A stretch of DNA of 64,000 nt, taken from positions 69,680,142 to 69,744,141 of the forward strand of contig JAPWDM010000003.1 of the NCBI GenBank assembly GCA_035578155.1, in the 5' to 3' direction. A program made the translations under genes and the position numbers. Positions 34,891-46,737 of the stretch are shown one piece after another. Under the pieces are notes generated by a model. That model made no database searches. It was not told the origin of the DNA and saw nothing but the letters and a program-made list of their open reading frames with translations. Position 1 is the first letter of the stretch, and each line of letters begins with the position of its first letter. The DNA comes from Brachynemurus nebulosus (Eukaryota; Arthropoda; Insecta; Neuroptera; Myrmeleontidae).

Positions 34891-35560
34891 AGTGGTAGGC
34901 CCCGGACAGGTAAGGATTTGTACGTTAAGAAAGCCCTAAGCGCAAAAATTTAATAATTATTTTTCAAAAATTTGGGCTCGGGATTCAAATATGAATTGAA
35001 AGCTAAGTCAGTTTCATGGGCTATTCACGTTGTGTTTCCTAAGTCACAGGTGAAAAAAAAATAACCCTGTCGCAGCATTCTGCATAATATAGTATAATTA
35101 CTTTTTTCAAAAACTCTCTTACACAGGATAATGGTTCAAAAAAGTATCTGATGTAGTTTTCTTCGCCTTTATTCATTGTTTAAGAAAAAATTTTGAAATA
35201 TCTTTGAATTTTGGGAAAAAACAAGTTTTTGACAAAAAATATCCCAAAAACCTTGTTCCGGGTATCGATAATGTCTGGTTGAAGAACTCCATCCAAGGGC
35301 TTTGTTTTCCGACATTTTTACCAAATTTTCCTATTTTAAATGTAGGATAGATATATATCAAGTTCTAGGGACATGAAAACAAATTTCTACCACAGTTTCC
35401 GGTTCAGATCTCACCACGATACCTATTAGAATAATTCCTTCGTTCAGAAATTTGCTGAAACAAAACCAAGAACAAAGAACACAAGCAAAAACTTGACGAT
35501 ATCTTTAGAAACACTTTGTGGATCAGAATAAGAAAATGGATTAGGAAATAAATTCTTTCT
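34891..35560 (-). repeat. Region with a repeat related to 12001-13400
   Basis: The inverse strand of about 35040-35320 resembles 12060-12300 plus 13360-13390, including CAGACAT...CGAT.CCCGGAACAAGG and CTGCGACAGG. Boundaries and family are unclear. No gene is supported. Confidence 0.35.
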
Positions 35561-35564
35561 CACA

Positions 35565-35830
35565 TAACATTTTATCAAGCATTTAATTCATTAGAATTTA
35601 AGAATGTATATTTCATTATTTTAGTGAAAATGAGTTTTGTTATTAATTTAGGTATATTTTAAAATTACTGTATAAAATTTTAGGTTAGAATTCTGCACTA
35701 TGCTTGCTATAGCAGCATGCGGCATCTATCCCAACAAAAAGGAGAGATGCCGCATTTAAAGTTGGTATAGATGCCGCATCATATTACATGTTAAAAATAA
35801 AGACTTATACACCTTAATTATGCAATTTTT
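35565..35830 (+). mobile_element. Fragment of the GATGCCGC pogo-like family
   Basis: About 265 bp match the left internal part of 36836-37763 (37035-37300), including CCCAACAAAAAGGAGAGATG and repeated ATGCCGCAT words. Both outer ends are missing. Confidence 0.8.
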
Positions 35831-36833
35831 AAAATCACTTTAAAAATCCCACAATAAAGTTATTTCAAACTTTAGAGGTGGTGTCTGCCGATATCTTATT
35901 CAGTGTTTTGTGTCTATGCTTCAAGAATTAGAGAACTATACTGACATAATGTCATTTAAGAACCTATAATGAGAGAATCGTGGTAACTTTATTTAAACCA
36001 AGTAAACTCAAATAAAAATTTTAAAAAGCTATGAAGATTTTAATTTTCCATAACGAAAAATCAGTCCGTATTAGAAAATATGAGAATGTCACTTTTCACC
36101 TCCAGGTTGGATGTTAATTTGATAATTACTCGTAAAATTCATCATTATACCATTACATTGTATAGCAAATTAAAATATTTGTAGTTTATTGTATTTTTAT
36201 TGTTATAATAATAATAAAAATTAACGTCAACTGTTATTGTTTATAAATATGACAAATAATTTTTTTCAAGATTTCGAGGAATCAATCAAATTAGATGAAG
36301 CTTGAAGGTGACATGCAATACTAATATATTAAATACTATGTATGTTGTTTACTAATTTTTTATGCTAATTTACTTATGCTAATCGTGTGATAAATTTCAG
36401 TAGTTGGAACGTGTTTGTGGAAAATTTCTTTCAATTATGTTTACTTTCCTTTAACAATAGTTGACAGATAAGTAATATTTTTAATGTTTAAATGGTTAAC
36501 AATTGTTTTTAAATTCGTTATGAATTTCTTGTCTTTTATGAGCTTTTTTGAGTTTCTCTCCTTGCAATTATTTCCAGTAATTAGATTAAAAATAGGATGA
36601 GTGCAACCAACCAAAGTTGTTGAATCCTATTAGTTTATTGTAAGTAATAAATGTGTATCAAATGTAAATTTTAATGGTTCAGTTCCAAGTTTCCCTATGT
36701 AAGAATCATGAGATAAAAATCAACAAAAATTTTATATATATATATAGTTTTTACATAGTTTTTAAAATTTTATGCAAATATTTTCCTTGAAATTTCAAGC
36801 AAAAATTTAAATGGGTTTATTTTTAAAATAGTT
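35831..36833. other. Non-coding stretch
   Basis: No supported gene, RNA or element. Confidence 0.45.
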
Positions 36834-36835
36834 TA

Positions 36836-37763
36836 GGGTAAGTGCGGGAGAGACGCCGCGTCGGGAGAGATGCCGCAGTAGCCATAGTTCGTCCGTTGAT
36901 TGATAGATAGCGCTATTAATGGATTGTATGTTTAAAATACGTTACTTATTTAAGCTGTCTATGGCAACATTTATGATTAGTCCATCAGTTTAGTAATTAT
37001 CCAACTTTTTATTATTGAAAAGTAAGTTTTTTAACATAATATTTTATCCAGCATTTAATTCATTAGAATTTAAGAATGTATATTTCATTATTTTAGTGAA
37101 AATGAGTTTTGTTATTAATCTAGGTATATTTTAAAAGTACTGTATAAAATTTTAGGTTAGAATTATACACTATGCTTACTATAGCAACATGTGGCATCTA
37201 TCCCAACAAAAAGGAGAGATGCTGCATTTAAAGTTGTTATAGATGCCGCATCATATTACATGTTAAAAAGAAAGACTTATATACCTTAATTATGCAATTT
37301 TTTTTTTTGACTGTAAATTATGCCACGTAAATATAAAAGATCCATTAATGGATCAGGAAGAACCCTTAATAAGGAAAATAATGATGATTGCCTGTGTATT
37401 GAATGTTTTGAAAAGTACTCAGAAACAAAAAAAAAGTTGACTGGTTAAGATGTATAAAGTGCCAAAAATGGTTACATATGGCATGCACCATGTATGGAGA
37501 TGTGTGTAAAATGCAAAATTTTTAATATGAACTATGCGGCGTCTCTCCGTCTCTTCCATAGGTGTGCGAGAGACGCCGCTATTGCGACTCTACAAAAATG
37601 TTAATTACGAATCATTTATGATTCAAAATTTAAAATTATTTATAAATAATTTTAAAGAACAATGTTTACATTTATTGTGTACCAAATTTCAAATCAATTA
37701 AATGCATACTTTAAGAATTATCAAGTGTTTTCAAAATGTGCGGCATCTCTCCCGAATTCACCC
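36836..37763 (+). mobile_element. 928-bp internally deleted pogo-like element, complete copy
   Basis: Left end GGGTAAGTGCGGGAGAGACG and right end CGGGAGAGATGCCGCAC (inverted) with TA at 36834-36835 and 37764-37765. GAGATGCCGC or GAGACGCCGC words recur about eight times in both orientations, mostly subterminally. A transposase relic lies inside (37320-37525). Other copies: 35565-35830 (fragment) and about 60308-62765 (split by insertion). Confidence 0.92.
37320..37525 (+). pseudogene. Pogo-like transposase relic: N-terminus joined to C-terminal zinc finger
   Basis: The frame begins MPRKYKRSINGSGR, like the start of pogo/jerky-type transposases (MPR.YKR). After a few codons it runs into CLCIECFEKYSET and, one base shift later, WLRCIKCQKWLHMACTMYGD, a Cys/His pattern typical of the small zinc finger at the end of such transposases. 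The helix-turn-helix and DDE catalytic parts are absent. The frameshift is near the A run at 37428-37436. The relic supports the pogo assignment for this family. A second copy is at 62325-62540. Confidence 0.75.
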
Positions 37764-37765
37764 TA

Positions 37766-40019
37766 TATTATTATAGAGATATGAAAGATAGAGTGCATTA
37801 ACGCGACTGCCCGTTCTGTCCTTTTCTAGTAAAGCGTTGTCGCTAGTGTCGCTCGAGTCGGTAGAGCAGTCGGCAACTATTTCTCTCTTTGCCTGTGTTT
37901 ATTATATAGTTAAACTAAAGAAGGTATTTTGAATATTTTTCGGAAAAAACAATTCCATTCTCAAGAGAACTAAATGGAAATTCCAACTAACAAAACTAGA
38001 TCACAGTTATATAAGTCTTATTTTTATAAAAATTAATTAAAAATAGTTTCAATGCTAATAAATCAAAGGTGAGATTTTCGCAGATTATATTTTTCCATTC
38101 TTGCATAATCACCATCTACGAATCTGCAAAAAAAAAAAAAAATGATTAATGTTTAAAAATATTGTATTCAGGTAAAAGTACAAAATCTTGAATATTTTTC
38201 ACTGTAAAAAGTGTAAATTTTTCGGAAAAGGAAAAGAACTGTGATGTCTGGATCATACAGCCTCCAGAAACAAAATATATTGTCAGCTGAGAAATGATTT
38301 GATCCAAATCCACCTTTTTGCTTCTTTCTAGAAATCTAGATGATTGTTTGGACCATTTTTGATGTCGAGACGATCAAAAAAAAAAAAAAAAACCATTAGA
38401 AAAAAAATTTTAAAAAATGAACAAATAAATTCTCAGCTGAAGATATATCAATATAAATGGAGCTTCTTTAATATGTTTGCGAAACAATCGCTTTAACTTA
38501 ATTCATTTTACTTAATATATTTTCTGTTCTACTTATCACTTACTCATAATATTGACCGCTTCGATATAAACATACCTAAATTTATATTTCAACAAATTCG
38601 TTCGTAAACCGGCCGAATACTAATACTTGTTTCGTACTCGTAATTTGGCTTTTCAAAATCACTGCATTCAACACGAATATTTTTTTAAATTTTGTTCCTT
38701 ATTTGCTTTACTAAAATCCAATAATGAAATCCACTACTCGATATCTTAACTAAGAAATTTTCAATTAAAATCTTTCTAAACTATTTAGACAATTTCACTT
38801 TCAACAGTTCAGTGAGGTACTAAAATAAGAATGTTAAATTGGGTGAGAGCACTCGGAAAACAAAAAATTATCTGGTAGATACGTTGGTACAGAAAGATTT
38901 ATGAAATCTTTGACTGATGATATCAGAAACGTCGGAACAAGAGTGCTAAATTAACTTTGAAAGTAAACTGAAATTCAGCCGGTTTCAAAATTTTGTTGGG
39001 ATCAACATGCCAGTGAATGATATTTTAACGCAAGTTTACACTTTAAAAATTTTTTGTACTGTAGCTAGAATGACGTAGGTAGATCAAAAGTTTATAGATT
39101 ACAAATATAATAGTATTAATATGTATATTTTAACAATATTAAAATATTATTTTTTATAGCAATGAGCAAAAAACTCATATTAGTTAATCTATGACACTAT
39201 TTCTTAGTCTTCTTTTCTTAGAACAAGAAAGATTAAAAGAAACTATTAGATGACTTGCAATTTATCAACAAAAAATCAAAGAATCAGCTAGTCATGAAAA
39301 CAATCTGAAATATTGCCTTTACGAGTACATGTTAACATCAAACAATTATGCAAAATTGTCATTAACTCGCAGGTTCTCCCTTATTACCATAATAGCTTTT
39401 GTAGCTTTTTACTCATGCCACAACTTTTTAATTATTGTTTCTGAAGAATTTTTTTTTTATAACTATAGAAAGGGGATCTGAGACCTAATGGGTTTATATA
39501 TTGTTATATTCTTTTCAAATAGTAGCTATTTAATCTCACTTATTTAGTATTTATGTGCTTTTTTTAGATTTAAATTATTTACAAATTATTGCAAAAAGCT
39601 AACTGAGAGTTCAGCTTTTTTGTTTTGAATTTCTGGGTAATATAAAATTCCTAAATATGTAATATTACACTTATATTGCACATAATTTTCCAGAAATATG
39701 GCTTTGGAACTTTTATGCAGCAATCTCCATCTTAGAATTAGAATTTTCATACAGTGTGATATAGGGATGGGCGATATTAAACGTTGTTTTAAAAACTCGG
39801 ATATTTTCTTTTTAAAAGATCGAAATATTTACAATTTTTAAAATTGTCGATGCATCAATTCTTTTTTACTCAAAATCGATTATTTTAAATGCCGCCTAGT
39901 AAATAAAAAAAAATTAATTCTCTATTACTATATGTATTAACAATATTAATGGTTACTTTCATTTATTTAAGAACTAATAACATTATTAAAAACCAATACT
40001 TACACGAAAAGTCAATACT
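37766..40019. other. Non-coding stretch with a small GC-rich patch
   Basis: No gene supported. About 37797-37895 is notably richer in G+C (CGACTGCCCGTTCTG, GTCGCTCGAGTCGG) than the surroundings but has no long frame. At about 39769 the sequence AGGGATGGGCGATATT resembles a hAT-type left end, without a partner. Confidence 0.4.
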
Positions 40020-40022
40020 TTA

Positions 40023-40164
40023 CGGACGACTAAGTTATTTTATTCGTCCGTTTAGCGGACGACTAGCAACTTATTCATCCGTTTAGCGGACGACTAGAAA
40101 CTTATTCATCCGTTTAGCGAACGACTAGGTTATTTTATTCCTTCGTTTAGCGGGGGACTAGCAA
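40023..40164 (+). repeat. Minisatellite with CCGTTTAGCGGACGACTAG unit
   Basis: About four imperfect copies of a 30-37 bp unit containing CCGTTTAGCGGACGACTAG. The GTCCGTTTAGCGGAC core is itself a short hairpin. The units differ by small substitutions and a few inserted bases. Confidence 0.85.
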
Positions 40165-40860
40165 CAGCCAATTCTTAATTTATTATCACTCACTTATTTT
40201 TTGTAGTTTTGTACTACAGAGCTTGAAGAATTTAACTTTGACCCAGAAAAACACAAAATATCTTTTCTGTACCCAGCACCACCACCATTTATCTAAAAAT
40301 CCATTTTTTCATAAATTGTACACAATTATCTTTATCGAAAATGACGTTTTCAAACGTTAAATCTTTCAATACTTATTCTGAACGATACTGTAGATAAAAA
40401 TGACATATTTTAAATGACTGATCCAATTTCAATTTTACACCATAACAAAAAAAAAAAAATCAGTAGCAAAATCTTAAGTAAAATTATCAATAAATCATTC
40501 ATACATGTGAAAATCATCTATCTTTTTTTTATTTCAATAAAAATATTTGGTTTAGTTTATCATTTCATTCGTCACCTTGTAAATAGAAACATATACATAC
40601 ATACCTTTTACCTTTACCTGTTCGTTATACATCACATGCACACTACACAAAACATATTTGAGTGTGGTTATATACGAAATGATCTACACACTCTGAACAC
40701 ATTCATACAACAAAACACTGGCCAAGATTTCAACAGATAAAAATTTCATTCTTACAAATGCCGGCTTCATATAAAACCGGCATCATATATAATTTAATTC
40801 ATAATAAACACACCACACGATATATTATGTACACATGTATCTAAAACACCGTGTACTAGC
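40165..40860. other. Non-coding stretch
   Basis: No supported gene. A 108-codon frame (40414-40740) is low-complexity and has no start context or domain I recognise. A CCGGC-palindrome (GCCGGCTTCATATAAAACCGGC) is present near 40761-40783. Confidence 0.4.
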
Positions 40861-40864
40861 CGAC

Positions 40865-40870
40865 TATAAA
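40865..40870 (+). promoter_or_regulatory. TATA-like box before a possible non-coding first exon
   Basis: TATAAA within CCGACTATAAATCG, in a stretch of unlike composition. Its spacing to the GT-rich block that begins about 25-30 bp on is right for a core promoter. Motif alone; such a word is frequent in AT-rich DNA. Confidence 0.2.
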
Positions 40871-40894
40871 TCGTATCAACGAATTTTTTGTTAA

Positions 40895-41495
40895 TTTAAA
40901 AAAAAAAAACGAATTAACGGTTTCTTTAATTGTTGCAAAAATTGTTTGATTTGAATTCAAATGTGTTCGGTGAGTGATTTGAAATTTTAAATTATGTGTT
41001 TGTTGTGTTTTGTAGTGATTGTTGTAAAAATTTATTGAATGTCATACTATATACAAGAAAACTCAACATTTAAAATCACAAGGTTGTGTTAATTGTAACT
41101 AATAAAAGCTAAATAAATATTAATATAAAAACGAATTTATGAAAAAATCATTAAATTGTCATTGAAGTGGCGCGCGGAAAAAAAAATTCATACTGATTTT
41201 TAATAAAGTGGATTATTTGTGATCAATAATCAGTAAACACCTACATGAAGTGCAATCGATATATTGATTTATTTTTATGATTTACAAATAATTTATGTGC
41301 AGTTTCTGTAGTGCAAAAATGATAACTTAAATCAAAAAAGAAATTGTGTTGTGATTTTGTTGTGAACTTTTTTTTGTTATCGAAAAATTTTTTTCATGGA
41401 TCTTTTGTGATTAGTAATGTCAGTGAATTGTTCCGACTGTTATTACGAGTATGAATATCAGTTGTCGATTGTTGTAACGGAATCAACAAACTCTG
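40895..41495 (+). other. Possible non-coding 5' exon with splice donor
   Basis: About 600 bp free of recognisable repeats, rich in GTG/TTGTTG words on the plus strand, ends in CTCTG|GTATGT, a good donor at 41496. If real it is the first, untranslated exon of a plus-strand gene whose coding part lies beyond the window. I see no coding frame in it. A weak call. Confidence 0.25.
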
Positions 41496-41544
41496 GTATG
41501 TCTTAATTTTTTTGTTCTTGGTCAGTAGTTAGTAGTGACGAGGA

Positions 41545-42900
41545 CTGAGTAGTGATGTCGTATAATTAGCCGATTAATCGGTTTAATCGACTAATTTTGT
41601 TTATATTTGGTCATTTTTTAGTCGACTATTTTACCTTCGACTGAATGACTAACATGGTTAATTTTTTTAAATGATTAAAAATGAGTAATTTTTTAATTTT
41701 TCTGTTATTTATTGGACTTTAAAAAATGAAAACTAAAAAATTATCTATTTGTTTGATTTTTCACTTTTATGTGATTAACACGTCATATCTTTCTTTTTCT
41801 TAAAGAATATATTAAAAGTCAATAATTAAATTTAAAAGAAAGCATCGGTTTTGAAAGAGTTACATAGGTTACCCTATTCATGAAAAATTTAGTTGAATCG
41901 TGGACTATTGTTTGCTCGATATTTTCGACTAATGACTTATTTTGACTAAAAAACAATTTTAGTCGATTAATCGACTAATTGCTCGTCGGCTCGACATCAC
42001 TACTAACGACTAACGAGGAGCCCAGGAGCAGTTCTTCGATTAATCGACTAAAGTTGCTTTGTATATAAAATTAGTCATTAGTCGAAAATATCGAGCATAC
42101 AAAAATCGATTAGTCGACTAATTGTTTAGTCGGATTCATAAGGAGAGTAATCTGTGCAACTCTTTAAAAAACCATGTTTTCTTTTTAATTATTGAGTTCA
42201 AATATATTTTTTAAGAGAATTGAATATATGAGTAACTATATTGTGTTAAATAACATAAAAATGGAAAATTATGGGTAAAATCTTTAGTTTTCAACTGTTC
42301 AAATTTTATAAATAATATAGAGGTAATATAAATTTAAAAATTATTCGTTTTTAAAAAAATAACCATATTAGTCATTTAATCGAGAGTAAAATAGCCGACT
42401 GAAATATAACTGAATTTAAACAAAATTAATCGACTAAACCAATTAATGGATTAATCATCCTACACCACTAATCGGTAGTAGTTATGGCAAGCCCAGAAGC
42501 AGTTATTCGATTAGTCGATTAAAGTCATTTTTAGACACAATTACTTATTAGTCGTGTGCCCAATAATCGACTAATCGACTAAATTTTTAATCGAATTCAC
42601 GAAAAGAGTTACTCTTTTGAAAATGGTGTTTTCTTTTTAATTTAACTGTTGCCTTGTAAACAGTTTTTATATTTTTTTTAAAGGAAAAGAACGATGTGTC
42701 AGACCCAATTTTTGTGTTAATGGCATAAAAGTGAAAAATCATACAAAAGAATAATAATTTTTAGTTTGTTTTTAATTTTTCCATTCTTTAATACAGAGCA
42801 AAATAAAATTAGTCGATTTTGTTATTTTTAATCAAGAGTAAAATAGTCGATTGGAAAATGACTAAGTTAAAAAAAAAAATTGTCATTAGTCAATAGTGCT
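41545..42900. mobile_element. Cluster of three copies of one TTAGTCGATTAATCGACTAA-rich element
   Basis: Unit A (about 41545-42004) has inverted ends TAGTGATGTCG / CGACATCACTA. Units B (about 42005-42475) and C (about 42476-42900) resemble the reverse complement of A over most of their length, from the TTAATCGACTAA region through the CTCTTT..AAACC.ATG.TTTCTTTT middle. All share the perfect palindrome TTAGTCGATTAATCGACTAA or variants near both ends. Superfamily uncertain; the RGTGATG-like end suggests hAT. No coding. Confidence 0.7.
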
Positions 42901-43687
42901 ACCTAAAGAGCTTTTGTAAATTTTTTGAAAATATCTCGTAGAATAGATAAGTTCTCAAGGTTAACTGAAAGTTTAAATAAGTTTAAAGTTGTTTAAATAA
43001 GTATTGTAATAAACGAATATAATTTTTTATATTGTTGATAAGAGAACTTAAATAAATTTGAATACCTAGGTAAATTTTTAACATTTTAAAGGAATTTAAT
43101 ACTTTTAATGATAGACATTATTTTAATCAGTTTCGTAATATCTAATAGTAGATAAAAGATTATTATTTGACAATCTACGTCAGTACTTTATGGCGGGAAT
43201 TTAATAGTTGGACATGCAAACTATAAACTCTAAGCCATGTCGTAACATTTAATTTGTAAGGCTATGTACACGAATCAAAAAAATTAAAAAGAGTAAAGGA
43301 GACATCAAAAAAAAAAAAAAAAATGTTTTAAAAACGATCTAAAAACAATTTTGTGTAAACTTAATAGGTCATTATTTATTTTTATACTTTTAAGGCTGCC
43401 CCCAAAATTTGCTGCCCTAGGTCTGGACCTAACGTCTTGTTTTCAACTTTTCAACATGTACAAAATTAGAAATATGTAGGTAACTAAACATTACATTAAA
43501 CCAAAAATTTGAAACACCAAATAATGTTTAGTTCTGCTATCTTTTTTTTTCTTTAGAAAAAGTTAAGAGGCAGTTGATCTTATTCTTGTCTTAAAGTCAT
43601 TCTTATAAATTATATGATAAGATACGAGACTTAAAATAAGATACAGTTTAAGTACAAGATTGGATAAGTGTCTATTACGAATACAAG
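42901..43687. other. Non-coding stretch
   Basis: No gene. A short piece around 43393-43433 (GCTGCCCCCAAAATTTGCTGCCC) resembles hAT-like ends seen at 5572-6051 but has no partner. Confidence 0.4.
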
Positions 43688-43730
43688 AAAGCTGGGTCGC
43701 TGGGTGCCACCCCCTATTGGCAGTGTATTT
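43688..43730 (+). repeat. Short dispersed repeat, copy 2 of 3
   Basis: GGGTGCCACCCCCTATTGGC followed by AGTGTATTTA; matches 2153-2190 and 53145-53179. The two flanking frames (43563-43826 minus, 43668-43865 plus) are shadows of each other without a domain. Confidence 0.5.
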
Positions 43731-43946
43731 ATTGTAAGAATTGTTACTTACTTCTATGCGCGTGTAATTTTGTTTATTTTCGTAAATAAACCAAATAGTT
43801 TTTTTGTTTCTTGTGATAAGGGTCATAAAAATTTAATTACTTTACACTTACGAATAGGTACTTAAGTATGTAATTTTAATTTGTTTGACAACAATAAGTC
43901 GGTAATTAATTAGTAATTAAAATTATTATGAAACTCTATAACAAAG

Positions 43947-44079
43947 AGTATATTGTACAATAAGTGGGAAAAGAGGCTTATTTCTCACGAATATGAGTTT
44001 GTTGCGCGAGCCCGCAGGGCGAGTGCAACAATTCGTATGAGTGAGAAATAAGCTTTTCCCACGTATTTTACACTATACT
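43947..44079. repeat. Inverted repeat of 133 bp with a GC-rich loop
   Basis: AGTATATTGTACAATAAGTG at the left is inverted at the right, and the pairing continues through GGGAAAAG.GGCTTATTTCTCAC and GAATATGAGTTTGTTGC. The loop (GCGAGCCCGCAGGGCGAGT) is strikingly GC-rich and partly self-complementary. Probably the core of a foldback MITE; no target duplication found. Confidence 0.75.
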
Positions 44080-46735
44080 TTTTCTACGAGCACATATTTT
44101 TTCGGAAAATTTAACATAAATAATTAAAATGAAATTTAAATAAATAGTAAAAATTTTTTAAATTTATAACGTCAGTGGTAAGATGTTCAAATTTTTGCCA
44201 AAGCATACTTTGAAACTATGAAAACAATAATAAATAATCAACATACATATATATGTATATTTTTAGAACTACATAATATGACATTATACTCGTATATTAA
44301 ATCAGACATTTTTATTATATTAAGCCGTGCGAAATAATTTCCCACGGCTATTTCCACACAGTGTGGGCAATTGATAATTTTTAAATATAGTTGGCCGTGC
44401 GCAAAATGTTACTTTTAATAGTAGGAGTAGAAAAAATTATTTTTTTGTTAATTTTTCGTACGAAAAAAGCCGAATAAAAATTATTGATTTTCATGAGTAC
44501 GTATTTTGTGAAAATTAGTTAATAGTTAGGTTATTAGGTGAATGCCCGCAAATTTGAATTTTCACCATTGAAATATTGTTATAACATACTTAACTAGTTC
44601 TGTTAAACTACTATTTTACTATTAGGTACATTCGTATTTTTGAATTTCTTAAAACTCAGGTGGTTAAAAAGGCAGAAGTTTGAACTTGACAGTCATAAAC
44701 CACTATTTATAATTTAAAGAAAAAAGTTAGAAAACATTCATTTTATAATGTTTTTATTAAGCCATTAACTATTTCGTTTTTGGCCAAAATTTGGTTATGT
44801 TAATTTTTTTGAATTTTTAATCATTTTAGAGTTGTTTTATTGTTAACATCAAATAAGTAACAGGTTGTTCCAATAAAAAAAAAAAAAAAAAAATACAATA
44901 CTTAAATTCAAAGATTAGTATTTTATGGAAATTGTTTTGGGTAGATGAAATTTGTTGTTTTAAACACCTGGTCAATTTTTTATAAAAATTTTTATTTTTA
45001 TTTTTTTTTTTGGTATTATGTAAATTTTTTGAATTTTGGGTTCAAATGTATGGGCATAGTAACAGAGAATCCATTTGGGATCATAAATTAACAAAAACCT
45101 GTATTGATAAACGTGATAAAAAATTGAATCAAAAGACAATCACCGATATGCAAATTTTTTGATATGGGTCCAATAAATTTTTAGATTTTTATTTCTCGGA
45201 AATTTTAAAGGAAATTAAAAATGATTTTTGCAAACTTTTGATGTCATCTAAATATACTTACTCTCAATTTTATGTAACTCCATTACAACGTTCAATGTAC
45301 ACGCTCAAAGAAAAAAAAAACAAATTCAAATTAAATATTTGGATGTCAAGAACAATACAAGATTACGTCTTTCAATTTATAATTGGTGTAAAATAATTAT
45401 AGAGTTACGTAAACATAGAACGAATAAAGATAATATTAATGGATTCATAACTAATCTGATAAAGATATGCGTATTATTTAATCTTGGTGGATTTTACTAA
45501 TATTATTAGTGCATAGCTTTCTACTTCATTGACTTAAATTATAATTACAGTGAATGCGATAAATATCTAAACTGTTACCAATCATTTTTCTGCCTCCAAT
45601 TGTTGTTTTATATATTTAAATTTTATAATTATTTATGTTGGTTCCTGTACGTCCGAAAAATTATTAATTGTCTCAAATTCTATCCTTGTTACGTTTTTAA
45701 ATAATTATATCAATTTTTTTTTAAATGTTTCCTTAAACTATTTCTTACTAAGTATTACGTAATCAATTTTTTACCTAAGTTCTACCAAGATATTTTTAAA
45801 CTTAAATATAAGACCGTGTGTAGTTTCATAAGGTCAAAATACTTCTGTTTCGTTTAAAGTTGCATGTGAGTTTAGTTTCAATAATTAGAAAAAATACATT
45901 TTATTTAAAGAAATCACGTTTTGTAAGTGCTTGAAAAATTATCATGAAATTGATTATTTTTGATAATTCAAGGGGAAAATTTTATTTTTATCAGTATACA
46001 AAAATTTTGATTGTTATTGAAAAACTCGGTCAAGTGTAAGTCGTACTTACGTGCAACTAGTGTTCCACACAATAACGGCCACATTTTTAGAGTTTGCTGG
46101 GTCATACTTTGACAATTCTTCTTTTGGACTAGCGGTTTCATTTATGTGCACTGAGAAAATTTTCAAATATTGTAGGTTTTGAATCTATTTTTTATACGTG
46201 AACAAGACAAATAGATAAACTCACACTTAACCTTGAAATATTAGTCGAAATTTCTAGAACAAACTCATCTGGAGATCAACAACCCTTATAAATTATAATT
46301 TTAATTTACGAAGATAGGTATACCTTGACGACTGAAATTATTTTATTCGTATAATTATTTTATTTTATTATTATGCCTATTATACGATTACAACATATGG
46401 AAAAATTCGCAAATGATACATTATTACCGCATACTTATCATGTTTAATATTTATTGTGGCGGAATCATTGTAAAACAATGTGCATCAAAAGCCTGAGTGG
46501 GTGTTTAATTATCATTACTTTCGAAAACAATAAACGAAATTTACCTGTTATTACTGGACAGAAAAATAAATACGTTTAATTTTGTAATAAAAATTATTCA
46601 AATTTTTATTTTTGATGAATTTGTTTGAAATAATAGTAGAGTAATACAAATTCTTTTTTTTTTTTTTTTTTTGAATTACATCATCAATGTCATTGTCTTC
46701 ATTATGACGGTTGTAGTCTTCTTAAAGGTTATATA
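44080..46735. other. Non-coding stretch of 2.7 kb
   Basis: No gene or paired ends supported. A poly-A run (44876-44893) and a poly-T run (46653-46672) are the only prominent marks; the latter directly precedes the LINE remnant. Confidence 0.45.
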
Positions 46736-46737
46736 TA

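Noticed and set aside
40023..40164. CRISPR-like array
   Set aside because: Units are adjacent and degenerate without unique spacers, in eukaryotic DNA; it is a minisatellite.
43980..44060. Bacterial symbiont DNA suggested by the GCGAGCCCGCAGGGCGAG loop
   Set aside because: The loop lies in a perfect insect-type inverted repeat with AT-rich flanks; no bacterial gene is near.
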